64,000 bases of DNA, from assembly GCF_003966975.1 (NCBI RefSeq), contig NZ_AP018437.1, forward strand, positions 3,224,001 to 3,288,000, written 5' to 3'. Of this stretch, positions 53,601 through 61,619 are shown piece by piece. The translations under genes were made by a program, and so were the position numbers. The notes beneath the pieces were generated by a model that was given only the letters and a program-made list of their open reading frames with translations, did no database searches and had not been told where the DNA came from. The number at the start of each line of letters is the position of its first letter. Within the stretch, counting starts at the first letter, position 1. The DNA comes from Pelolinea submarina (GTDB taxonomy: Bacteria > Chloroflexota > Anaerolineae > Anaerolineales > Anaerolineaceae).

Positions 53601-55925
53601 TTAACTAATATGTTTGGTAAATAAATCGACCACATCCGGGTCGAATTTTATGCCCTTTTGATCTATCAAATATTGAATAGCTTCCGATTTGGTCCAGGCA
53701 TGGCGATAAGGACGTGTGCTGGTCATTGCGTCAAAAGTATCTACGACTGCGAATATTCGAGCTGAAAGAGGAATTTGCTCGCCCTTTAATCCCTGCGGAT
53801 ACCCGCTGCCATCCCAATTTTCATGATGGCTATAGGGAATGTCCAATGCATCCTCAAGCAGCTTGACGTTGGACAGTAAATCGCGGGCGATCTGCGGATG
53901 GCGTTTAATCTCCTCCCAATCCTTCTCAGTCAGATCCCCTTTCTTCAATAAAATTTCGTCCATAATACCGATCTTCCCAATATCATGAAGCAGCGCTCCC
54001 CGCTCGATATTCGGTAGTTCGCTTTCTTCCATTCCTAATTCGCGGGCCAGGCGGATCGTCTCATTGGTTACCCGATGAATATGCCCTTGCGACTCGATAT
54101 CATGCAATTCCAGAGATCTCGACCAGGTCTCCAACGTGGTACGGAACGAGGCAGATACGTTTTGCTGCATTCGCTGCAATTCCGAATATTTTTTAAATGA
54201 ATCGTACGCCACGGCCGCTTGCGTGGCTAGAGCCTCCAAAAAGTTCTCCCAATCCCGATCCGGGTAGGAAATTTTCCGCAGAAACACTTCCATGACACCT
54301 ATGGTTTCGCCTTTAACGGCCATGGGATAAGCAAAATAGGACTTAAAATTCTCGACTTGCATATTTTTACGAATAAACCAGAGTGGATTCTGGTCAAGGT
54401 TATTGATGTAAAAACCTTTATTCTCCAGCAGCACCTTGCCGGCAATACTGGTCGTGAGCGGTACGCGAATACTTCGGATCATCGGATCCATGAATCCCGT
54501 TGTACCGACATTTTCAAGAATATTTGTGGCTTTATTCAAGATCAAAATATCAGCGGCATCCCCCCCCAACTCTTTACATACCTGGTCGAGGATAATTTTA
54601 TTGATTACCTGAATATCAAAATTGGACGTAATCGCCTGATCAATTACATGTAGTGATTCCAAACGGTGCAGTTGTTTTTCGACTTTTTGAAGCAGGTTAC
54701 TTCGTTCTATAGCCGGCACCAATATATCGGATATCGCGATCAGTGTTTCCAATTCAAGGTCGGTAAATTGGTTGCCTCGTCCTAAAACCAACATACCATT
54801 TTGGTTGGAGTCAATTTTTAATGGAAGAAATGCCATTTTAGCACTGGTTTTATCGTCCAAAATCGGGCATAACTTCATACCCGGTTCGCCGCGTGTAAAG
54901 AGAATAGTTCTCCTGTCCTCTAATGCTATTGGATCAAAACATTCAAATAATGGAACTTCTTCGCCAATTAATTCACTCCAATTGCCTTCAGCATATTGGA
55001 TAGTTGTAATTGTTTCGCGACTCGTGGGTAATAATAAGGCTACACAATCTGCATGGTATATATCCTTAATCCTTTTCACCAATTTCGGGCAGAATTCATT
55101 CAGCCGCAATGTATTCCGTAGAATTTCTCCAGCCTCAATAATGGCCTGGATCTGGAATTCACGAAGCTTCTGTTCGGTAATATCCGTAATGTATCCTTCC
55201 AGAACCGGACCGTCGTTACCCGAGACTACAGCATTGCCTTGTTCCCACACCCATTTTTCTGTTTTATCGGCTGTAATAATTCGATAATCCATTTGAAATC
55301 GCGACTTTTCTTTCACCGCCTTCCGGATTTCTTTCCTGACCATCTTTTGATCCTCAGGATGGATTATGGCATTGTAAGCAATTACCTTATTTTCAATAAA
55401 ACTCTCTGCCGGATAACCCGTAATTTCTTTCACCCCATCGCTAAGATATTCCATTGTCCAATCTGCCTCATTCCTACAACGGTAGATAAATCCGGGCAAA
55501 TTGCTGACAAGATTGGACAGTTGGTTTCTGGCTTGAACGATCTGGTTGATCGCATTCTGGCGATTGTACGCTAATTGAATTAATGTACCTACTGACTTGC
55601 TTCCAAGCGTACCCACTTGAATAAAACCCTGGGCATTATGTTGAACGCAGTCATCAGCAATTTTCTCCTCGCCTGCTGAAACGACCACCACAATACCGGT
55701 ATATGGAAGTATCTCTTTTACCTTTTCAAGACAGGCAATCCCTTTACAATCCGGAAGGTCAAGGCCTAATAAAACCAGGTTAAATTCTGAGGGGGGGATA
55801 TCCTTGATGGCTGCAATAGACGCTGCTTCAATGAAATTTACGGAGATTTCTTTTAAAACATTGGATAACCAGTGTTTATTTTCACCTTCTATATCCAATA
55901 AAAGCGGTTTTATTCTCTCAGCCAT
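53601..55925 (-). CDS. REC-PAS-GAF-GAF-HD-GYP protein, probable c-di-GMP phosphodiesterase
   Basis: The protein has 774 residues. It has a receiver-like domain (1-120, Asp56 in LLGLDLPDCKG), a PAS domain at about 140-260 (NLPGFIYRCRNEADWTMEYL), two GAF domains at about 265-420 and 420-580, and an HD-GYP domain at about 595-774. The last keeps HDIGK (647-651), the HPQIARDLL helix and HHENWDGSGYP (700-710), so metal and substrate residues are intact. It should hydrolyse c-di-GMP. It overlaps the diguanylate cyclase gene by 16 bp, so synthesis and breakdown enzymes are made together, directly upstream of the exopolysaccharide operon. Confidence 0.9.
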   Translation of the reverse strand: MAERIKPLLLDIEGENKHWLSNVLKEISVNFIEAASIAAIKDIPPSEFNLVLLGLDLPDCKGIACLEKVKEILPYTGIVVVVSAGEEKIADDCVQHNAQGFIQVGTLGSKSVGTLIQLAYNRQNAINQIVQARNQLSNLVSNLPGFIYRCRNEADWTMEYLSDGVKEITGYPAESFIENKVIAYNAIIHPEDQKMVRKEIRKAVKEKSRFQMDYRIITADKTEKWVWEQGNAVVSGNDGPVLEGYITDITEQKLREFQIQAIIEAGEILRNTLRLNEFCPKLVKRIKDIYHADCVALLLPTSRETITTIQYAEGNWSELIGEEVPLFECFDPIALEDRRTILFTRGEPGMKLCPILDDKTSAKMAFLPLKIDSNQNGMLVLGRGNQFTDLELETLIAISDILVPAIERSNLLQKVEKQLHRLESLHVIDQAITSNFDIQVINKIILDQVCKELGGDAADILILNKATNILENVGTTGFMDPMIRSIRVPLTTSIAGKVLLENKGFYINNLDQNPLWFIRKNMQVENFKSYFAYPMAVKGETIGVMEVFLRKISYPDRDWENFLEALATQAAVAYDSFKKYSELQRMQQNVSASFRTTLETWSRSLELHDIESQGHIHRVTNETIRLARELGMEESELPNIERGALLHDIGKIGIMDEILLKKGDLTEKDWEEIKRHPQIARDLLSNVKLLEDALDIPYSHHENWDGSGYPQGLKGEQIPLSARIFAVVDTFDAMTSTRPYRHAWTKSEAIQYLIDQKGIKFDPDVVDLFTKHIS

Positions 55926-57364
55926 GTAATTTGATCGTCCGAGAAAATTTTATATCGCGCCGTTGAACCTTTGATCAAATAGAGTGTTTTATCAGCCGCT
56001 CTCATCAATTCTTCCATGGTCTTTCCATGGGCTGGATAGATTGAAGCGCCCATGCTGGCACTGACTTGAATTTCCTTTTTATCCAGCGTAATAGCTTCCT
56101 GAAGAGTTAAAGTAATTTTTTCCATGATTCGAAGAACATCATCTTTGTCATGAATTTCCTCAGCGATGATCGCAAATTCATCCCCACCAATACGAGCACA
56201 AGTATCAGTCCCACGAATAGCTACGGTAAGGCGTTTTGCTACCTCATACAATACCTGATCACCAATTTGGTGCCCATGAGTATCATTAACTATTTTAAAG
56301 CGGTCCAAGTCTATTGACACAATGGCAAACCTTTTCCCGGTTCTCTCCGAACGTGCTTGCGCTTGCCTAAAACGATCTTCGAATAATAATCGGTTCGGCA
56401 AATTAGTCAGATAATCGTGGGTTGCCAAATAAATTAATTTCTCTTCCGTCACCTGTCTGGAAATTGCCGCTCCCAATATTTTTGCAGCGGTCTGGAGCGC
56501 ATCAATCTCCACTTTCAACCAATCATTATGGGTTATACACTGATTAAAACCGATAAAACCCCACCAGGTATGATCGATAAATATTGGCACGTAAATAAGC
56601 GATTTCACACCCAATTTCACTAAGAATGGTTGTTCTTTAACCGGTAAATCTTCCACATCGCCCTGAATAACTTCACCCGTCTGCATGATTTTCACCCACC
56701 GGCCCAAATCGGCTTCCACGTAATCCAGGCCGTCTGCAATGGTGTTAGTTTTGGTAATCTGAAAATCCTCATTGACCCATTCAGCCTGAAATTCGCCAAC
56801 CAAAGCCCCCTCATCAGAGACTGAATTTGAAAATACAAACACTCTATCCGATTTGGTCGCTTTGCCTAATGAAGCTAATACCTCATTGAGATAGGAACTC
56901 CAATCCGTCTGAGTCAGGAATATTTCGGCCGCATTATTAACCGCCTGCAGAATCTCATCGCGCATTTGGACTTCATTCTCAAAATTTTTTCGGTCTATTG
57001 CCGAAAGGATAGTTTGTGTAATCATATTAGTATTCAGGTAATCTTTACGGATTATCTGATGAACATTGCTTTTTAATGTGTTTAGAGAAGATTCATTGTC
57101 AGAGCGAGTAATCACAATCAAGGGAAAATGTGAACTGGCATTACATATTTCTTTTGCGGCAGCCGCGCAATTTTCCCCTGCTGATAGATCCAAGATTATT
57201 GAATCATAATCCCGTGAATTGATTTCTTTTATTGCCGAATCAACCGAGTTGACCTGGTTTATTTTAAAATCAATTCCTTCTTGATTCTGTAGTAAGTTGT
57301 ATAAAAATTCGTTGTAGTTTTCTTCATCAGAAATCAACAGGATCCTTATCCATGACCCCAACAT
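55910..57364 (-). CDS. REC-GAF-GGDEF diguanylate cyclase
   Basis: The protein has 484 residues: a receiver domain at 5-125 (Asp59 in IILDLS), a GAF domain at about 145-300, and a GGDEF domain at about 310-475 with DYLTNLPNRLLFEDRF, VSIDLDRFKIVND and the intact signature RIGGDEF (GGDEF 393-397). An RGTD motif at 384-387 is in the position of the RxxD product-inhibition site, so feedback control by c-di-GMP is likely. It should make c-di-GMP from GTP when phosphorylated or when the GAF ligand binds. It is transcribed from a good promoter at 57.5 kb and coupled to the HD-GYP gene. Confidence 0.92.
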   Translation of the reverse strand: MLGSWIRILLISDEENYNEFLYNLLQNQEGIDFKINQVNSVDSAIKEINSRDYDSIILDLSAGENCAAAAKEICNASSHFPLIVITRSDNESSLNTLKSNVHQIIRKDYLNTNMITQTILSAIDRKNFENEVQMRDEILQAVNNAAEIFLTQTDWSSYLNEVLASLGKATKSDRVFVFSNSVSDEGALVGEFQAEWVNEDFQITKTNTIADGLDYVEADLGRWVKIMQTGEVIQGDVEDLPVKEQPFLVKLGVKSLIYVPIFIDHTWWGFIGFNQCITHNDWLKVEIDALQTAAKILGAAISRQVTEEKLIYLATHDYLTNLPNRLLFEDRFRQAQARSERTGKRFAIVSIDLDRFKIVNDTHGHQIGDQVLYEVAKRLTVAIRGTDTCARIGGDEFAIIAEEIHDKDDVLRIMEKITLTLQEAITLDKKEIQVSASMGASIYPAHGKTMEELMRAADKTLYLIKGSTARYKIFSDDQITWLRE

Positions 57365-57479
57365 ATTTCAATCCTGCCTTCCGGAACCCTCTAGGTACAT
57401 GGTACCTTTGAAAGGCACTTCGGCATGAAGCAACCCTCCATCATTTTTTCCTTTTAAATTGCCCTACCCCTTTCCCTTT

Positions 57480-57496
57480 TGTATAATGATTATACA
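57480..57496. promoter_or_regulatory. 17-bp palindrome overlapping the cyclase promoter
   Basis: TGTATAAT-G-ATTATACA is a perfect inverted repeat (8-bp arms) that covers the minus-strand -10 box. A dimeric repressor bound here would block the cyclase/HD-GYP operon. The outer TGTAT-N7-ATACA frame is the same as at 1534-1550. The binding protein is unknown. Confidence 0.5.
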
Positions 57497-57517
57497 GAAG
57501 GCAAATACATTTTTCAA
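57489..57517 (-). promoter_or_regulatory. Promoter of the c-di-GMP gene pair
   Basis: On the minus strand TTGAAA (57512-57517) is followed by 17 bp and TATAAT (57489-57494). The predicted start is near 57482, giving a leader of about 118 nt to the cyclase ATG. Confidence 0.7.
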
Positions 57518-57733
57518 CAGCTATAATAAATTGTAGAATCTGTAAAATATACAACTATTTCTTATATCCATCGACTTATCAAGGAAACTGGGCGTGTATA
57601 AGAAATGGTTTTGCTGATTTATCAAGTCCATTGGGATACTTTTATTTTACACTTTTTGAATATAAAATAAGAATAAATATCCAAAATGTTAGTCCTTTTC
57701 AACCAGTGAAAATTTTCTAGGTATAGGAACAAC

Positions 57734-60700
57734 ATGAATGTGCAGGGAAACAAAAGGGTTGGATCAAATTTTGCATTTGTTATTTCAACTTGTATCTTAT
57801 TACTTTTAAATATCATCGGCTTTATAAACGAACTTCTTTTCCATTTCCTGATTGAAACAATCGCAATAATCTTGTGCTCCTGTCTATTCACGGTTATATG
57901 GATTCTTAGAGAAAAGATCGAGAATGGCTATTACAAAATTCTGGGGATTGGTTTACTCTTCTCGTCTTTCTTTGATTTAATGCACATTTTAACCTTTACA
58001 GGAATGCCGATTTTCCCAAAACTGGGAGTGAATCATTCATTCTACTTTTTCCTGGCTGGCAGGTTCTTTCAAGCTGTATCTTTTCTAGTTGCACCCATTT
58101 GTATTGGGAAAAAAATAAAAAACGGTCTGACTCTGTTGTTCTACAGTATATCCACTGTGATAGCAACTTTCGTAATTGTTCACTACTCACTCCCGCCCTT
58201 GCTTTCTCCGGCAGGGAGCCATACTTCACCAAGAACCCTGATAGATTTTTCGATAATCGTGATACTCATCCTCGCGTTCTTTTTTGTTTATAAGAAGAAA
58301 GAGGTCCTTGAAACAAAAGTCTTTTGGATCATTCTGGGTTCAACTATTTTGGCCATTTTAAGCGAGACTATCATTTCGTTGAATACTAATGAAACCCATT
58401 TAGTAAGTGTTTTGGGATTAAACCTGCGGATGATTGCATATTTTCTACTTTTCCAGATTACTATCGTAACCGGAATAACCAAACCGCAGCAAATTTTTTA
58501 TCATGAATTACAAACCAGCCGGGAACAATTACAAAACCTTTTCAACAATCTAAACGAAGGAATTTGCATCCTTGATCAACATGAAAAGTTTATCTTCAGT
58601 AATCCGGCTGCAGATCTGATTTTCTTGGGGGGAAAAGGGAGATTAACCGGACATAATCTTTCAAAATTCGTATCCTCAGAGGAACTTCAGAAAATTACCG
58701 GTGAGACTAATAATTCTAATAAAAATTCATCCAGCTCACTTGAACTGGAAATTACTGACAGTAATCAGCAAAAAAAATCACTAATCGTATTTTCTTCACC
58801 CCGTGTAGTTGAAGGGAATATTGATGGCGAATTTATCATCTTCCACGACATCTCTGAAATGAAAGAAAACCGATCCAGGTTGGAAGAAGCGGGGCACCTT
58901 TATCAGAGTCTTTTCATGGATGCTCCCATCCGAATTTGGGAAAATGATTATTCGGAAATCAAGAAAGCTATAGATGACCTGAAAGATCAAGGAGTCATTG
59001 ACTTTAAAGATTATTTTGAGAAGAATCCCCAATTTGTTAAGCGAATGGTTCAACTGGCAAAGGTTAGGACGTACAACAAGCTGGTTGAAGAAACTTATGT
59101 ACAGGGAAATCCAACAAGAAAAATATCATCACTTACCCAGATTTTTTGGAAGGAATCATATAAAACCTATATCTCCGAATTAATGGCTATTGCTACAAAT
59201 CAAACGAGAGCCACTTACGAAATGACAACAATAACACCGGACAACCGAATAATATACAGCATTATTAATCTTTCGGTTGTGTCAGGTGAAAACTCTGATT
59301 ATTCGCGGGTCATTATCTCAGCCGATGACATTACAGAACGTGAGAAAGCACGATTGGAACTGCAAAGCAGCGAAGAAAAATTCAGGTTATTAGCCGAAAA
59401 TTCAGGCGTTGGAATTGGTTATTTTGACCTGAAGGGCAATATTCTTTATCACAACGAAAAACTGATGGAACAGATCGGTAAACCATTTGAGGATGATATA
59501 GGAAAGCATATATCCGACCTTTATGATAAAGAGGTCGCCGAACGCACCTTGGAGCGCATCCGTCGAGTTTCACGTTCCAATGAAACACCCACATTCGTTG
59601 ACTATCTCGATTTACCTGAAGGGCGTAAATGGTATTCAATGACCTATACACGCATTATGGAAGATGAAAACCATTGTATAGGTGTCCAGATCATTTCCCA
59701 CGACATCACCCAGCAAAAAGAAATGGAAACTCAGTTGGAATCATTAGCCAGATTCCCTCGCGAAAACCCCAATCCGGTGATGCGTCTTTCTAAAAACGGA
59801 ATTGTTACCTATTCTAATGAAGGCGGATATCCAATTCTTAAGGTCTGGAATTATGAGGAGAAGGGGAAAATTCCGGATTATATGAAAACCATTATCCAAA
59901 ATTGCCTGAATTTTGGAAAACCGGAAATCATTGAAGAAAAGGTTAATGACAATATCGTAAGCCTTTACATGGCTCCTATCACCGATATGAATTACGTCAA
60001 TATTTATGGACGCGATGTCACTGATTTAAAAAATGCGGAAGATAAACTCCTGGAATACTCGAAAAATCTGGAAAAAATAGTAGCGGAGCAAACCGATGAA
60101 CTGCTACTTACGCAAGAACGTCTTGCCAGGCAAGAGAAATTAGCAGTTATGGGACAGCTTGCCAGCGGTGTAGGCCACGAGCTGCGTAATCCTTTAGCAG
60201 TCATCAATAACGCAGTATATATGTTGCGTTTGGGAGCGACAAGCCAATTGTCCGAACCTTCCGATGATTATCTGGATATTATCGACCAAGAAGTTGCGTC
60301 TGCAAATAAAATCATCACGGATTTGCTTACCTTTGCTCGTATCAAACCAGCCAACCTCATCTCCACAGATATTCATGTATGCCTTGAGGAACTTTTTAAG
60401 AAATTTGTACCTCCGGAAAATGTGAACGTAAAAATAGACTTACCGCAGAATTTGCCCAAAGTCTATGTTGACGATAAACAAATTGATCAAGTGATGGCAA
60501 ACCTGATCATTAACGCTTACCAGGCAATTCCCAATAAAGGCAGCCTGACAATTACTGCAATGATTGAAAAAAATATGCTGCGGCTCGATTTCACGGATTC
60601 CGGTATTGGAATTCCTCCTGAAAATCTGGAGAAAATTTTTGAACCACTCTTCTCTACAAAGACAAAAGGAATTGGGTTGGGTCTTACCATTTCAAAAACG

Positions 60701-60799
60701 CTGATAGAGGCCAACGGCGGAAAAATAAAAGTAAGAAGCACCCTTAATAAGGGAACCACTTTTTCAATATATTTGCCCAGAGAACAACCGTCGAAATAA
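57734..60799 (+). CDS. MASE3-PAS sensor histidine kinase
   Basis: The protein has 1021 residues. The first 240 form a multi-helix membrane sensor of the MASE3 type (LLFSSFFDLMHILTFTGMP, then SFYFFLAGRFFQAVSFL). Three or four PAS domains follow (about 255-380, 390-530, 540-670, 675-770), with LFNNLNEGICILDQ and AENSGVGIGYFDLKGNI as typical starts. A coiled segment leads to HisKA with His815 in GVGHELRNPLAVI and HATPase_c (NLIINAYQAIPNKGS, DSGIGIPPENL, GIGLGLTISK). All catalytic boxes look intact. Response regulator genes follow directly, so they are probable partners. The signal is unknown. Confidence 0.92.
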   Translation: MNVQGNKRVGSNFAFVISTCILLLLNIIGFINELLFHFLIETIAIILCSCLFTVIWILREKIENGYYKILGIGLLFSSFFDLMHILTFTGMPIFPKLGVNHSFYFFLAGRFFQAVSFLVAPICIGKKIKNGLTLLFYSISTVIATFVIVHYSLPPLLSPAGSHTSPRTLIDFSIIVILILAFFFVYKKKEVLETKVFWIILGSTILAILSETIISLNTNETHLVSVLGLNLRMIAYFLLFQITIVTGITKPQQIFYHELQTSREQLQNLFNNLNEGICILDQHEKFIFSNPAADLIFLGGKGRLTGHNLSKFVSSEELQKITGETNNSNKNSSSSLELEITDSNQQKKSLIVFSSPRVVEGNIDGEFIIFHDISEMKENRSRLEEAGHLYQSLFMDAPIRIWENDYSEIKKAIDDLKDQGVIDFKDYFEKNPQFVKRMVQLAKVRTYNKLVEETYVQGNPTRKISSLTQIFWKESYKTYISELMAIATNQTRATYEMTTITPDNRIIYSIINLSVVSGENSDYSRVIISADDITEREKARLELQSSEEKFRLLAENSGVGIGYFDLKGNILYHNEKLMEQIGKPFEDDIGKHISDLYDKEVAERTLERIRRVSRSNETPTFVDYLDLPEGRKWYSMTYTRIMEDENHCIGVQIISHDITQQKEMETQLESLARFPRENPNPVMRLSKNGIVTYSNEGGYPILKVWNYEEKGKIPDYMKTIIQNCLNFGKPEIIEEKVNDNIVSLYMAPITDMNYVNIYGRDVTDLKNAEDKLLEYSKNLEKIVAEQTDELLLTQERLARQEKLAVMGQLASGVGHELRNPLAVINNAVYMLRLGATSQLSEPSDDYLDIIDQEVASANKIITDLLTFARIKPANLISTDIHVCLEELFKKFVPPENVNVKIDLPQNLPKVYVDDKQIDQVMANLIINAYQAIPNKGSLTITAMIEKNMLRLDFTDSGIGIPPENLEKIFEPLFSTKTKGIGLGLTISKTLIEANGGKIKVRSTLNKGTTFSIYLPREQPSK

Positions 60800-60857
60800 A
60801 AAAATTTTTTGGCTGGATAGGATAGAATGTAATCAGAAGATGAATTATAGGATTAAT

Positions 60858-61607
60858 ATGAGTATAAAACCATTAAATATCCTGGTCGTTGATGATGATA
60901 AAAATTTTGCCCATACTCTGTGTGCAATCCTGAAAAGCTCAGGATATGAATGCCAGGAGGTGCACTCAGTTAGAGAAGCTCAAAAAATCCTAAAGATAGA
61001 TCGATTTGATTGTGTCCTTTCCGACGTAAAAATGCCGGAAAAAAGCGGCGCCGACTTCTACCAGGAAATCAAAGAACAATACCCCAATTTACCCTTTATT
61101 CTAATGACCGCTTACACATCCAGTGAAGTCATCGATGAAGCGATTAATTCCGGCGTATTGAAAGCTATTCAAAAACCCATCAACATTCAAGAAATTTTGA
61201 GTTTCTTTGCGAGACTTAGCAGGAATCTTCAAGCAGCAATTGTCTGCGAAGAACAAAAAGTTTGTTCAATTATCCAAAAAGCCTTAGAAAGAGACCGTTT
61301 TACATTTACAATTTATAAGTCCATCCGGTTGTTAATCGACGCGAACAAAAAAGATTATTCAATAGTATTTATAGATTCACACAACCATGATGAACATTTT
61401 TCGGGAGACATCCATGAGTTACTGGATCATCTACCGGAGAGGACAATCGTCATAATTTGCGACTATTCAAAGGCAGCAGAACAGGAAGAACCTAAACACG
61501 ATAAAGTAAACCTGATCATTCTTCCAAGAGAGAAACAACTATCGCAAAAAATTAACAATATTCTAGAAAAAGAATATTACCAATATGCAAAGAAATCCAT
61601 CCAATAG
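60858..61607 (+). CDS. Response regulator with a second, degenerate receiver-like domain
   Basis: The start at ATG 60858 is preferred (AGGA 6 bp upstream); ATG 60840 is possible. The protein has 249 residues. Residues 5-120 are a normal receiver: VVDDDKNFAHTL, Asp56 in VLSDVKMPEKSG, LMTAYTS and the conserved Lys in IQKPIN. Residues about 130-240 repeat the fold in a decayed form (AAIVCEEQKVCSIIQKAL and SIVFIDSHNHDEHFS), without the acidic pocket. There is no DNA-binding or enzyme output. It may pass phosphate or act by protein contact between the kinase at 57734 and the next regulator. Confidence 0.82.
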   Translation: MSIKPLNILVVDDDKNFAHTLCAILKSSGYECQEVHSVREAQKILKIDRFDCVLSDVKMPEKSGADFYQEIKEQYPNLPFILMTAYTSSEVIDEAINSGVLKAIQKPINIQEILSFFARLSRNLQAAIVCEEQKVCSIIQKALERDRFTFTIYKSIRLLIDANKKDYSIVFIDSHNHDEHFSGDIHELLDHLPERTIVIICDYSKAAEQEEPKHDKVNLIILPREKQLSQKINNILEKEYYQYAKKSIQ

Positions 61608-61619
61608 AGATTATCCAAC

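Larger units (their letters stand above)
57365..57733. promoter_or_regulatory. Divergent control region between cyclase and sensor kinase genes
   Basis: This is 369 bp without a credible gene. It carries the cyclase promoter and palindrome listed separately and a T/A-rich stretch at 57500-57720 with several TATAAT-like hexamers toward the kinase gene (for example 57522-57527) but no clear -35. A further partial palindrome TGTA-N5-TACA lies near 57541. Confidence 0.5.
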
